Source of the DNA: Myxococcus hansupus
GTDB taxonomy: Bacteria > Myxococcota > Myxococcia > Myxococcales > Myxococcaceae
Assembly (NCBI RefSeq): GCF_000280925.3
Contig: NZ_CP012109.1
Span: 7,336,501-7,400,500 of the forward strand
Reading direction: 5' to 3'
Length of the DNA stretch: 64,000 nucleotides
A program made the translations under genes and the position numbers. Positions within the stretch are counted from its first letter, which is position 1; each line of letters starts with the position of its first letter. The notes beneath the pieces are model-generated. The model was not told where the DNA came from. It saw only the letters and a list, made by a program, of their open reading frames with translations, and made no database searches. Positions 8,445-17,020 of the stretch are shown in pieces.

Positions 8445-9932
8445 TCACTTCCTCAACGCGACGAGACGGCCGGGCTCCACGCTCACACGGGGACGCAGGC
8501 GCGCGGCGCTCTCCGCCACCGCGTCCGCGACCTGCTCCAGCGCCAGCTCCTCGTCGCGATTGATGGAGGACCGGCCATCGCGCCACACCAGCAGCATGGC
8601 GCCCAGCACCTCACCGCCATCCTTGATGGCGATGCTGACCTCGAAGGGCACGCCCGGCCCCGAGGGTCGCTGGGCCTCGAAGACAATGCCGTCGGAGAGC
8701 CCCGTCTCGAGGACGCGCTGGAAGCGCAGCTCCTGGCGCGACAGGCCCAGGGCGTCCGCTAGGGGGCGCACGCCGTTCCACACGGCCTCCAGCGACCCCG
8801 AGGCCCGAACGGCCCGGGTGACGTCCTTCACCATCGTCCGCAGCCACAGGTTGCGCTGACGCATCTGGTGCATGTTCTTCGCGCGGTGCAGGTCCAGGTA
8901 GCCCAGCCGGCGCATCAGCAACACGATGAGCGCGCCCACGCAGCACAGGAGCATCGCGCTCTCCGCGCTGTTGGCGTAGTTCAGGGCCAGCGCCACCAGC
9001 CCGAAGAGTCCACACACGGCATACAGCACCAACACCGTGGAGCGGTGGCTGAGCACCATCCGGCTCATCAACCGGTGATGGATGTGCTCACGGTCCGCGC
9101 TGAACATCGGCCGTCCCATGAGCGAGCGCCGCACCATGGCCAGCAGCGTGTCCATGATGGGCAGGCCCAGCGCCATCACCGGAACCAGCATGGCCACCGC
9201 CGTGCCGCTCTTGGTGCTCGTCTTGATGGACACCGCCGCCAGCACGAAGCCCAGGAACATGCTCCCCGTGTCCCCCATGAAGATGGAGGCCGGGTTGAAA
9301 TTGAAGACGAGGAACCCGAGGATGGCCCCCGCCAGCGCCGCCATCAGCAGCGCCAGCAGGACGTCGCCGCGCGCGAGCGCCAGCAGGAAGTTGGTGCTGA
9401 CGCCGAAGAAGGCCACGCCACCCGCGAGTCCATCCAGGCCATCGATGAGGTTGAGCGCGTTGATGACGCCCACCACCCACAGCACGGTGAAGGGCAGACT
9501 CAAGGCCCCCAGCACCAGCTCCGGTCCGAAGGGATTGGCGATGACGTCGATGCGAAATCCCATCGCATACAGCCCGAACGCCACCGCGAACTGGACGGTG
9601 AACTTCAGCCGCGCCCCCGCGCCCCGAAGGTCGTCGTAGAGGCCCAGCGCCACAATCACCGCGCCGCCCAGGAAGAGGCCCGCCACCAGGTCCGTGTGCG
9701 AACGGAAGTGGTGGCCCACGCCCGAGTCCACCAGGAACAACGCACACAGCGGCGCGAAGAAACCACCGACGATGCCCACCCCGCCCAGACGGGGAATGGG
9801 CCGCACGTGCACCTTCCGGCTGGAGTTCGCCTGGTCCAGCCATCCCCACGCCTGGGCCTGGTCGCGCACGAACCGCGTGAGCACCAGTGCCACCATCAGC
9901 GAGACGAAGAAGGCGACGAAAAGCGTAATCAT
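8445..9932 (-). CDS. WecA/MraY-type undecaprenyl-phosphate sugar-1-phosphate transferase with C-terminal extension
   Basis: 495 residues, against about 340-370 for most WecA/TagO proteins. It should transfer a sugar-1-phosphate (often GlcNAc-1-P) from a UDP-sugar to undecaprenyl phosphate and so start the repeat unit. Family motifs are all present: D100-D101 in GLYDD, NLIDGLDG at 161-168, GDTGS at 220-224 and HIHHR at 283-287, among about eleven membrane segments. Residues from about 360 to 495 form an extra soluble domain, probably cytosolic, with a GAF-like flavour (EQVADAVAESAARLRP near the end). It is translationally coupled to the nucleotidyltransferase gene downstream. It is the only initiating transferase in the window. 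Confidence 0.92.
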   Translation of the reverse strand: MITLFVAFFVSLMVALVLTRFVRDQAQAWGWLDQANSSRKVHVRPIPRLGGVGIVGGFFAPLCALFLVDSGVGHHFRSHTDLVAGLFLGGAVIVALGLYDDLRGAGARLKFTVQFAVAFGLYAMGFRIDVIANPFGPELVLGALSLPFTVLWVVGVINALNLIDGLDGLAGGVAFFGVSTNFLLALARGDVLLALLMAALAGAILGFLVFNFNPASIFMGDTGSMFLGFVLAAVSIKTSTKSGTAVAMLVPVMALGLPIMDTLLAMVRRSLMGRPMFSADREHIHHRLMSRMVLSHRSTVLVLYAVCGLFGLVALALNYANSAESAMLLCCVGALIVLLMRRLGYLDLHRAKNMHQMRQRNLWLRTMVKDVTRAVRASGSLEAVWNGVRPLADALGLSRQELRFQRVLETGLSDGIVFEAQRPSGPGVPFEVSIAIKDGGEVLGAMLLVWRDGRSSINRDEELALEQVADAVAESAARLRPRVSVEPGRLVALRK

Positions 9933-10194
9933 GGGACGGGCACCGTCCCCCCATCGTGAAGGCCCGCGGCTCCACGCGTCAATGCACGCCAGGGTGCGAT
10001 AGGTTTGTGAAGCAATGGGCCTTGCGGCCTCCCGCTCCCCGGCCGAGCAGGCAACGGCAGACGGCCTTCTAATCCGTCGAGCGCGAGCGGAGAAGCGTCA
10101 CGGAAGGGGTACGAACAACCCCGTCACGCCGTCATGGACGACCTGGGTGCGGCGCCGGACGGGCCTGGCGGCTTCTCAGGGCCCACCGGCGTGA
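9933..10194. other. Intergenic region between divergent polysaccharide genes
   Basis: 262 nt separating the leftward initiating transferase from the rightward acyltransferase, so it should carry both promoters. It contains three consecutive small stem-loops (10042-10058, 10060-10078, 10106-10122) that superficially resemble tRNA arms but do not make a tRNA. No open frame or clear sigma-70 box was found. Confidence 0.4.
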
Positions 10195-11328
10195 GTGAGA
10201 ATGCTCCGGTCCCTCCTCGCCATGTCCGCCCCCTCCTCCCCCACGTTGCAGGCGTGCCTCGACTCCCGCCGCAACAACCTGGACGCCCTGCGCTTCGCGG
10301 CGGCGGCGGGGGTGCTGTTCAGCCACGCCTTCCCGCTGGGAGAAGGCACGGGGACGAAAGAGCCCCTGGAGGCGCTCACCCAGGGGCAACTGTCCCTGGG
10401 GCGGCTGAGCGTGGCGGTGTTCCTCATCATCAGCGGGGTGCTCATCACCCGGAGCTGGGAGCGGACCCCCGACGCGGTGCGCTTCACGTGGGCGCGCGTG
10501 CTGCGCATCTTCCCGGGGCTCGGGCTGATGCTGGTGCTGACGACGCTGGTGCTCGGCCCCGCCTTCACCCGCCTGCCGCTGGGGGACTACTTCGCGGCGC
10601 CGGACACCGCCCTGTACCTGCCGCGCAACTTCACGCTGCACTGGCTCCAGTGGCACCTGCCCGGCGTCTTCGAAACCAATCCCTACCCCAACGCCATCAA
10701 CGGCTCGCTGTGGACCTTGAAGTACGAGGTCGGCTTCTACCTGCTGACGCTGGCGCTGGGCCTCGCGGGCCTGCTGCGCAAGGGCATGGTGGCTCTGGGC
10801 CTCGTGGGGGCGGCGACGGCCACCTTCGTGACAGGACGCCTGGGCTTCTGGCCGGAGCTGTACCTGTACTTCGGCGGCGGCGCGGCGCTGTACCTGTGGC
10901 GCGCGCGCGTGCGCATGAACCCGTGGATCGCCGTGGCGTGTGCGGTGGGGTGGCTCGTCACGGCCCGGCTCGGCGGCGGCTGCCGCATCGCCACCGGGCT
11001 GCTGGGCGGGTACGTGGTGCTGTACCTCGCCTTCCTGCCCTTGGGGCCGCTGGCGGACTTCGGCCGCCGGGGCGACCTCTCCTACGGCCTCTATCTCTAC
11101 GCCTTCCCCGTCCAGCAGGTCGTCTCCGCGCTGCTGGGCCCCACCGCGTGGTGGGTGAACGCGGCGGTGGCCTTCCCGTGCGTGGTGCTGCTCGCGGCGC
11201 TGTCGTGGCGGTGGGTGGAGAAGCCCGCCTTGCGCCGCAAGGACCGGCCCCCCGCGTGGGCGCTCCGCGCTGGGTCCGCCATCACGGCGCGTCCGCTGAC
11301 ACCGCGTCCAGGGAATGAATCGCGCTGA
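10195..11328 (+). CDS. OafA/YrhL-type membrane acyltransferase
   Basis: 377 residues from a GTG at 10195; ATGs at 10201 and 10222 are alternatives, and none has a strong ribosome site. The acyltransferase-3 signature is RRNNLDALRFAAAAGVLFSH, with conserved Arg and His. Then come LSVAVFLIISGVLITRSW and the internal GSLWTLKYEVGFYLL, and about ten membrane segments in all. It probably O-acylates a sugar of the polysaccharide on the inner membrane. It is transcribed divergently from the initiating transferase. Its last 47 nt overlap the end of the convergent sulfatase-family gene (11282-11328). Confidence 0.9.
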   Translation: MRMLRSLLAMSAPSSPTLQACLDSRRNNLDALRFAAAAGVLFSHAFPLGEGTGTKEPLEALTQGQLSLGRLSVAVFLIISGVLITRSWERTPDAVRFTWARVLRIFPGLGLMLVLTTLVLGPAFTRLPLGDYFAAPDTALYLPRNFTLHWLQWHLPGVFETNPYPNAINGSLWTLKYEVGFYLLTLALGLAGLLRKGMVALGLVGAATATFVTGRLGFWPELYLYFGGGAALYLWRARVRMNPWIAVACAVGWLVTARLGGGCRIATGLLGGYVVLYLAFLPLGPLADFGRRGDLSYGLYLYAFPVQQVVSALLGPTAWWVNAAVAFPCVVLLAALSWRWVEKPALRRKDRPPAWALRAGSAITARPLTPRPGNESR

Positions 11329-13183
11329 AGTTGTCGCCCGCGAGCCGGTCATACGTGAGCAGGCGGTAGCGACGCAGCCAGTCCTCCCAGGAGCCCGGTG
11401 CGGGCGTCCCCGCGTCCTTCTTGTCCACGGGCAGGTACTCCCCCTTGGCGGAGCGCAGCAGGTCGCCTCGGACCACGGGCAGCACCGTGGACATCTCCGA
11501 GACGAAGGCGAAGAAGCCCGGAAGCGGCAGCCCGGCCAGCTCGAGGATGCGCGGCGGGAGCATGCTGATGCTCAGGTGGAGGTCCTCCCGGGGCGCGGCG
11601 AAGTTCGTCCAGAGGACGACGGGGACCTCGGCCATGCGCTCGCGCTGCGCGTCCGTCCACGGGTCATGAAAGAAACCCGCCTCCCGGTAGGCCGCGTAAT
11701 CCGAGCCCAGCATCGGCAGGTGGTCACCGAAGACGACGACCAGCGTCTTGCGCTTGCGTGACGCCAACTGCGTCAGCAGCCGCTCCATCGCCTTGTCCGC
11801 CTGCCGCAGCTTGTGCACGTAGTTCTTCAGCAGCAGCCGGCTGTCCGCCGAAAGCCGGTCGCCCAGGACGTCAATCTTCTCCTCCCCCGTGAGGGGCAGG
11901 TTGTAGGGGCCGTGGGTGGACATCGTCACGGCCATGAGGAAGCGCGGCTGCCGCTCGTCGGCGAGCTCCTGGAGGATGCGGTCGACGACCTCCTCGTCGG
12001 ACACCCAGGGCCCTTCGAGCCGCGGCGACGGAAAGTCGGTGAGCGACTGGAACGAATCGAAGCCCAGCAGCGGGTACACCACGTCCCGGCTCCAATAGAA
12101 GGAATGGAACGGGTGGATGGCCACGGTGCGGTAACCCGCGCGCCGGAACAGCGACGGCAGCGCGTCCACCGGCTTCAACACGTAATGCTGGTAGGGCACC
12201 GAGCCCTCGGGCGCAAAGGACGAGGACATGCCCGTGAGCAGCTCGAACTCGGCGTTGGCCGTGCCGCCACCGAAGGCCGGGCTGACGAGCTGGCCCGAGC
12301 TGTGGTCCTGCATGAGCGAGCGCAGGTAGGGCAGCGGGTCCTCGCTGAACGAGACGCCCAGCCGCGTCGGGTCCCAGAGGGACTCCGCCATGATGATGAC
12401 GACGTCGACGGGCGCTTCGGGCGCGGTCGGCACCCACGCCGGATTGCTTCCCAGCGCCGCGTGGACCTGGGCCTGGGAGTACTCCCCGCCCGGCTCCAGC
12501 CGCAGCCCCTCCCAGTTCCAGAGCATCATCAGCGTGAGCCCGTTCATCTGGAAGTTGGACCGCTGGTCCCACACCTGGTGGTAGATGCCGAAGCGGTTGA
12601 AGGCGCGCCGGATGGGCAGGTGCTGCTGGAAGATGATGACCAGCAGATACGCCAGGGAGACCAGCGCCACGTTGCGGCGCCCGGCCTTGGGCAACGGATA
12701 CCGCGGCTGCCCTCGCGCCACCCCGCGCGCCATGAGGCCCAGCACGGCCACCATGAGCAGCCCGGAGCCGATGGCGGCGAGGGCGCCGCCACCCGGCACC
12801 AGCGTGGGCGCCAGCGACGTCACCTGCCGCCACTCCAGGAAGTCCCAGGGCATCAGCGGCCGGTCGATGAGCTGCACCTTCCGGATGTGGAGCGTCAGCG
12901 AGAACAGCATCCCCGACGCCACCAGGGCCAGTGAGATGCCCAGCCGGTTGGTGAGCGCCCACAGCACGCTCATCACCGCCGCGACGACGCCCACGCTGAG
13001 GAGCATGGACAAGCCGTTGCGCTGGGTGATGCTTTCGAGCCCCGTCGAGGAGAAGACCGCGATGGTCAACTCCATGGCGCCCACGAGCACCATCGACGCC
13101 AGGATGACACCCACCAACGGCCACAGGTTGGAGCGCGGCTTCTGGAAGAAGAGGGTTTGGGGAATCCTAGGACGGCGTGCCAA
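11282..13183 (-). CDS. LTA synthase-like sulfatase-family membrane phosphotransferase
   Basis: 633 residues from a TTG at 13183 that has GGAGGG about 10 nt upstream; an ATG at 13255 lacks a site, so the start is uncertain. Five membrane segments fill the N-terminal 230 residues. The periplasmic alkaline-phosphatase-fold domain shows the metal ligand Glu in VVIIMAESLWDP, the probable nucleophile Thr in GGGTANAEFELLTG, and the late metal site VVVFGDHLPMLG. LtaS, OpgB and related enzymes transfer phosphoglycerol or phosphoethanolamine from phospholipid to a glycan or lipid. Here it may decorate the polysaccharide. The end overlaps the acyltransferase gene by 47 nt on the opposite strand. The transferred group is unknown. 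Confidence 0.85.
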   Translation of the reverse strand: MARRPRIPQTLFFQKPRSNLWPLVGVILASMVLVGAMELTIAVFSSTGLESITQRNGLSMLLSVGVVAAVMSVLWALTNRLGISLALVASGMLFSLTLHIRKVQLIDRPLMPWDFLEWRQVTSLAPTLVPGGGALAAIGSGLLMVAVLGLMARGVARGQPRYPLPKAGRRNVALVSLAYLLVIIFQQHLPIRRAFNRFGIYHQVWDQRSNFQMNGLTLMMLWNWEGLRLEPGGEYSQAQVHAALGSNPAWVPTAPEAPVDVVIIMAESLWDPTRLGVSFSEDPLPYLRSLMQDHSSGQLVSPAFGGGTANAEFELLTGMSSSFAPEGSVPYQHYVLKPVDALPSLFRRAGYRTVAIHPFHSFYWSRDVVYPLLGFDSFQSLTDFPSPRLEGPWVSDEEVVDRILQELADERQPRFLMAVTMSTHGPYNLPLTGEEKIDVLGDRLSADSRLLLKNYVHKLRQADKAMERLLTQLASRKRKTLVVVFGDHLPMLGSDYAAYREAGFFHDPWTDAQRERMAEVPVVLWTNFAAPREDLHLSISMLPPRILELAGLPLPGFFAFVSEMSTVLPVVRGDLLRSAKGEYLPVDKKDAGTPAPGSWEDWLRRYRLLTYDRLAGDNFSAIHSLDAVSADAP

Positions 13184-13336
13184 CGACAGGTCCCTCCAAT
13201 CGACCCGTGACGATGAAGCCGCCGAGCCTACCTGACAGGCCCCGTGGCATTCCATGAGGCTGCGAACCCACCGACGCGGGCTGCCACACTGAGTGCGGGC
13301 GGGCACGCAGCGGAGCGCCTTCTCACGGCCGGCGCC

Positions 13337-14362
13337 TCATTTCATCGGAGGCTGAGCCAACAGCGCGGCGCCAATGGCACCGGAAAGTTCGCCCAGCTCG
13401 GCGACACACACGGGCGGCTGGCGCTCCGGGACGAAGATGTGCGGCCGCATGGCTTCGTGGATGCGGCTGGCGTACTCGGGACCCAGGCGCGTCCCCAACC
13501 CACCGCCGAGCACCACGGCCTCCACGTCCAGCAGGTTGATGGCGGAGGCGAGCCCCGCGCCGAGCATCCGCACCGCGCGGTCGATGAGCCAGGTGGCCAG
13601 CGCGTCCTCCTGCGCCAGCGCCCGGGCCCAGATGCTGCTCGTCAGCCGGGAGCGGCCCTTCTTCCGCATCAAGTCGAAGAGGTCCGTCTTCTCACCCCGG
13701 CGCACGGCCTTGTGCGCCCGGCGCTCCATGGACGCGCGGCCCGCGTAGGCCTCCAGACACCCGCGCCGGCCGCACCCGCACCGGGCGCCGCCGAGCTTCA
13801 CCACCATGTGCCCCACCTCGCCCGCGGCGCCGCGCCCTCGCCAGGGCACGCCGTCCAGCACCAGGCCGCCGCCCACGCCCGTCCCCCACCAGACGCCCAG
13901 CAGCGAGCGGTAGGGCCGCCCCGCGCCCAGCCGGTACTCCGCGGCCACGGCCACCTGGACGTCGTTGCCCAGCACCACGGGGCATCCCGCCCGCGCGCTC
14001 AAGTCCCCGGCGACGGGGTACGGCGTGCTCCACCCCCGCCCCACGTTGCTGACATGGCCCAGGGTGCCCTCGTTCGCGTTCACCGCGCCGGGTGCTCCCA
14101 CGCCCACGCCCAGGAGCTGCCGGGGCGTCGTTCCCGCGGCGCGCGCGGCCTCCTCCAGCGTCTCGTGGACCGCCCGTACCACGTCACCGGGCTCGCCGTC
14201 GGAGGGCGTGGGGTGGCGCATCTTCCCCAGGACGGAGCCGGCCCGGTCCACCACCACGGCCTCGATTTTCGTGCCCCCCAGGTCAACCCCGCCCCAGCAC
14301 TCCTCGGTGCTCCGGCCCTTCGCCTTCCTGCGTCCTGGCTCCGCCGTGTTCGACTCCCGCAT
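13337..14362 (-). CDS. ROK-family sugar kinase (glucokinase-like)
   Basis: 341 residues from an ATG at 14362 with GGAGG 7 nt upstream, preferred over the ATG at 14389. The ATP phosphate-binding motif GGVDLGGTKIEAVVVD is at about residues 23-38. The ROK zinc motif is intact as CGCGRRGCLEAY. A second phosphate motif is GVGVGAPGAVN. No N-terminal helix-turn-helix is present, so it is an enzyme rather than a ROK repressor. It probably phosphorylates glucose or an N-acyl-hexosamine in the cytosol, feeding nucleotide-sugar synthesis. It lies upstream of the sulfatase-like gene on the same strand with a gap of about 150 nt. Confidence 0.9.
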   Translation of the reverse strand: MRESNTAEPGRRKAKGRSTEECWGGVDLGGTKIEAVVVDRAGSVLGKMRHPTPSDGEPGDVVRAVHETLEEAARAAGTTPRQLLGVGVGAPGAVNANEGTLGHVSNVGRGWSTPYPVAGDLSARAGCPVVLGNDVQVAVAAEYRLGAGRPYRSLLGVWWGTGVGGGLVLDGVPWRGRGAAGEVGHMVVKLGGARCGCGRRGCLEAYAGRASMERRAHKAVRRGEKTDLFDLMRKKGRSRLTSSIWARALAQEDALATWLIDRAVRMLGAGLASAINLLDVEAVVLGGGLGTRLGPEYASRIHEAMRPHIFVPERQPPVCVAELGELSGAIGAALLAQPPMK

Positions 14363-14587
14363 CTCACGCCTCCGGCCGTGGGTGGGCATGGCGTCCGCGC
14401 CCCCAGGCGAAGATGCGCAGTCCCGTCCAGCGCGCCGAAGGGGGCGGGCAGGCAGGGGAGCGTCCGGCCTCTGTGGCCTCCCGGCCTGTCCGTGAGCAAC
14501 GCTTACCTACCAACGCCTCCGCGCCTGCTCGCGCGGCCCGCTAGAAAGGCGCTCCACACACGGACGCGCGGCAAGAAAGGACCTGGG

Positions 14588-15124
14588 ATGGACCTCATCG
14601 GACAGCTTTCACAGCAGCTTGGCGTGAACGGGACACAGGCGCAGGGGCTGGCGGGCTCCCTGCTGAAGCTGGTGCAGGGCACGGTGAAGGAGAAGCTGGG
14701 GCCCGACGCCTCGGACCAACTGGGTCAGGCCATTCCGGAGATGGAGGGCTGGCAGCAGGCCCCCAGCACCACCTCCGCGCCGCAGACGGCGCCGGACGCG
14801 GGCGGCGGTTTGATGGGCGCCCTGGGCAACCTCATGTCCGGTCAGGAAGGCGGCACCGGCGGGATGATGAGCGCGCTGGGCCAGGCTGGCGACGTGGCGG
14901 CCGTGGTGGCGCTGCTGGGCCGCTTCAACATCGACGCGAGCAAGGCGTCCCTGGTGGCCCCCCTGCTGCTCAACTTCCTCAAGTCGCGCCTGGACCCCGC
15001 GCTCGTGGGCCGCATCCTCTCGGTGGTCCCGATGCTGAGCGGCGGCGGTGCCGGCGGGGGCAATACGCCCGGCGGAGGGGGCCTGGGAGGACTGCTGGGC
15101 GGACTGATGGGCGGCGGGCGCTGA
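14588..15124 (+). CDS. DUF2780-like small protein with Gly-rich tail
   Basis: 178 residues from an ATG at 14588 preceded by AAAGGA. Only this part of a longer open frame looks coding. The N-terminus MDLIGQLSQQLGVNGTQAQG followed by LLKLVQG and, later, ALLGRFNIDASKASLVAPLL resembles the DUF2780/DUF937 group of small helical proteins of unknown role. The last 30 residues are almost all glycine with leucine and methionine (GGLGGLLGGLMGGG). There is no signal peptide. It is flanked by a divergent ROK kinase and a convergent glycosyltransferase 9 nt away and has no obvious link to either. Confidence 0.7.
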   Translation: MDLIGQLSQQLGVNGTQAQGLAGSLLKLVQGTVKEKLGPDASDQLGQAIPEMEGWQQAPSTTSAPQTAPDAGGGLMGALGNLMSGQEGGTGGMMSALGQAGDVAAVVALLGRFNIDASKASLVAPLLLNFLKSRLDPALVGRILSVVPMLSGGGAGGGNTPGGGGLGGLLGGLMGGGR

Positions 15125-15133
15125 GCCCAAGGC

Positions 15134-16054
15134 TCAGCGGCGGAGCACCCGCTGGCGCACGGCGGACGCGAGCGTCCACGGCAGGAAGCCCAGCATGTAG
15201 CGCCAGCGGGGCAGCTCGAAGTGCGGCGGCAACGCGCGCCGGTACAGGTCCAGCGCCAGGGCTTCCCGGCGCTGGGACAGCAACCACAGCGACACGTGGC
15301 GCGCGCCGTAGAGCAGCATCTCCAACCGCTCGCGCCTGCGGGCGTCGCCGCCGGGGTAGCGACCGTGGAGCTCCTGCTCCAGCAGGTACACCGCGCCCCG
15401 GTACGCCGACTCCATCCCCGTGGACGTCGAGCCCGCGTGCTTCCGGTAGCCCACCACCGCGGGCGCTCGCACCCAGGCGAAGCCCGGCTCGGTGCCCATC
15501 CGGTACAGCAAGTCGTAGTCCTCGCCGCTGATGCGCGCGTGGGTGAAGCCGCCCACGCGCCGCAGCGCCTCCGTGCGCACCGCGAGCACGCAAGCGGTGC
15601 GAGGCGTCCGGTCCTCGGCGCTCGCCAGGTAGTCCGCGAAGCGCAGCACGTGGAGCGGCTCACGTGTCACGCGCGCCAGCGAGTCCGGCTGGGAGAAGTC
15701 CACCGACGAGCCCAGCACCAAGGTGGTGCCCGGGGCCTCCTGGAGCACCTGCCGATACGTCGCCAGGGTCCATGGGAACCACAGGTCGTCGCTGTCCAGG
15801 AAGGCCACGTATTCGCCCCGGGCCTCCTGGATGCCCAGGTTGCGGGCCGCGCCGGGCCCCGCGTTGCGCTGCTGCAACACCCGCACGCGTTCGCCGTACC
15901 GGGCCAGCGTCTCCAGCGTGTCGTCGGTGGAGCCGTCGTCCACCACGAGCACCTCGAAGTCCTGCTCCTCCTGCGCGAACACGCTGGCCAACGCCGCCTC
16001 CAGCAGGCGCGCGCGGTTGTACGTGGGGATGATGACGGAGAAGCAGGGCTTCAT
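15134..16054 (-). CDS. Family 2 glycosyltransferase
   Basis: 306 residues. The start ATG at 16054 overlaps the stop of the upstream glycosyltransferase as ATGA, so the two are coupled; the longer open frame upstream is not coding. The GT-A fold begins with SVIIPTYNRARLLEAAL. The nucleotide-binding VVDDGSTDDT is at about residue 40 and the metal-binding D-S-D motif is in VAFLDSDDLWFPW. The acceptor region has GGFTHARISGEDYDLLYRMG, the usual inverting-GT2 catalytic E-D. It adds one sugar to the lipid-linked repeat unit in the cytosol. Donor and linkage cannot be told from sequence. Confidence 0.93.
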   Translation of the reverse strand: MKPCFSVIIPTYNRARLLEAALASVFAQEEQDFEVLVVDDGSTDDTLETLARYGERVRVLQQRNAGPGAARNLGIQEARGEYVAFLDSDDLWFPWTLATYRQVLQEAPGTTLVLGSSVDFSQPDSLARVTREPLHVLRFADYLASAEDRTPRTACVLAVRTEALRRVGGFTHARISGEDYDLLYRMGTEPGFAWVRAPAVVGYRKHAGSTSTGMESAYRGAVYLLEQELHGRYPGGDARRRERLEMLLYGARHVSLWLLSQRREALALDLYRRALPPHFELPRWRYMLGFLPWTLASAVRQRVLRR

Positions 16055-17001
16055 ACGCGGGCGCTCAAGCCCATCCGCGAGATGCCCATGAAGGTGGACA
16101 GTTGCTTGCGGTACTCCGGGAGGCTCATGCGTCCGCGCAGCAGCGTCTGCGTCAGCACCGCCGAGTTGTACGGCAGCGTGCCCACCAGGATGGCGCGCAG
16201 GGCCGCCTCGTGCAGCCGGCCATGGTGCTTGCGGAAGTACGCCAGCCGCGTGCGCCACAGCTCGATGCGCACCTTGTCCGGGCCGCGCTCGGAGGGACGG
16301 AAGGAGCGGCTCGTCAGGTGCGTGATGACGGCCTCCGGACAGAAGGCCACCTCCCATCCCGCCTGCCAGGCCCGGGCGCACCAGTCGGTGTCCTCGGTGT
16401 TGCCCAGGGGGGACATCGCCTCGTCCAGCAGCCCCACCTCCGCGAGCGCCTCCTCGCGCACGACGATGCAGGCGCCCAGCACCCAGTTCACCCGCGCCTC
16501 CTCGTGGCCGTACTGCGCCGGGTCGACGGCCAACTGCTTGAGGAAGTGGAGCGTGCGCGGCAGGAAGACGATGTCGAAGAGCTGCCCCGCCAGCGACATG
16601 GGGCGGAAGGTGCAGTTCTGGATGGAGCCGTCCACGTTCAACAGCCGCGCGCCCGCCATGCCCACGCGGGGGTTCTCATCCATGAAGCGGACCAGCGCGT
16701 CGAACGCGCCCTCATGGACGATGGTGTCATCGTTGAAGATGCAGAAGTGACGGCCACGCGCCTGGCGGAGCACCTGGTTGTGGTTGGCGGAGAAGCCCTT
16801 GCGCTCCGTGTTGAAGAGCCAGTGCACCTGGGGGAAGTCGCGCCGCATGGCGTCCACGCCGCGTCCGCCGGTGGCGTTGTCCACAATCCACACGTCGAAG
16901 GTGATGTCGCGCGTCGTCGCGTAGAGCGTGCGCAGACAGTCGTGCAGCAACTCCGGGTTGCTGTGATTGACGATGGAGATGACCAGGTCGGGCTTCTTCA
17001 T
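16051..17001 (-). CDS. Family 2 glycosyltransferase (rhamnosyltransferase-like)
   Basis: 316 residues from an ATG at 17001 with GGGAGA upstream. It starts VISIVNHSNPELLHDCL, with the nucleotide-binding VWIVDNATGG. The metal-binding D-D is in FCIFNDDTIVHEG and the catalytic acid region is NTEDTDWCARAWQAGWEV. This architecture matches the WbbL/rhamnosyltransferase branch of GT2, but that substrate is inference. It starts 19 nt after the flippase stop and overlaps the next GT2 by 4 nt, so wzx and both GT2 genes form one leftward operon. Confidence 0.93.
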   Translation of the reverse strand: MKKPDLVISIVNHSNPELLHDCLRTLYATTRDITFDVWIVDNATGGRGVDAMRRDFPQVHWLFNTERKGFSANHNQVLRQARGRHFCIFNDDTIVHEGAFDALVRFMDENPRVGMAGARLLNVDGSIQNCTFRPMSLAGQLFDIVFLPRTLHFLKQLAVDPAQYGHEEARVNWVLGACIVVREEALAEVGLLDEAMSPLGNTEDTDWCARAWQAGWEVAFCPEAVITHLTSRSFRPSERGPDKVRIELWRTRLAYFRKHHGRLHEAALRAILVGTLPYNSAVLTQTLLRGRMSLPEYRKQLSTFMGISRMGLSARV

Positions 17002-17020
17002 CAGGTCTCCCGCGCTCCGC

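Noticed and set aside
10042-10122. Three stem-loops in series resembling D, anticodon (TCT, Arg) and T arms of a tRNA.
   Set aside because: There is no matching acceptor stem, the anticodon stem needs a C-T mismatch or a 9-nt loop, the T-loop lacks TTC, and about 27 extra bases separate the last two arms. It is either chance or a decayed remnant.
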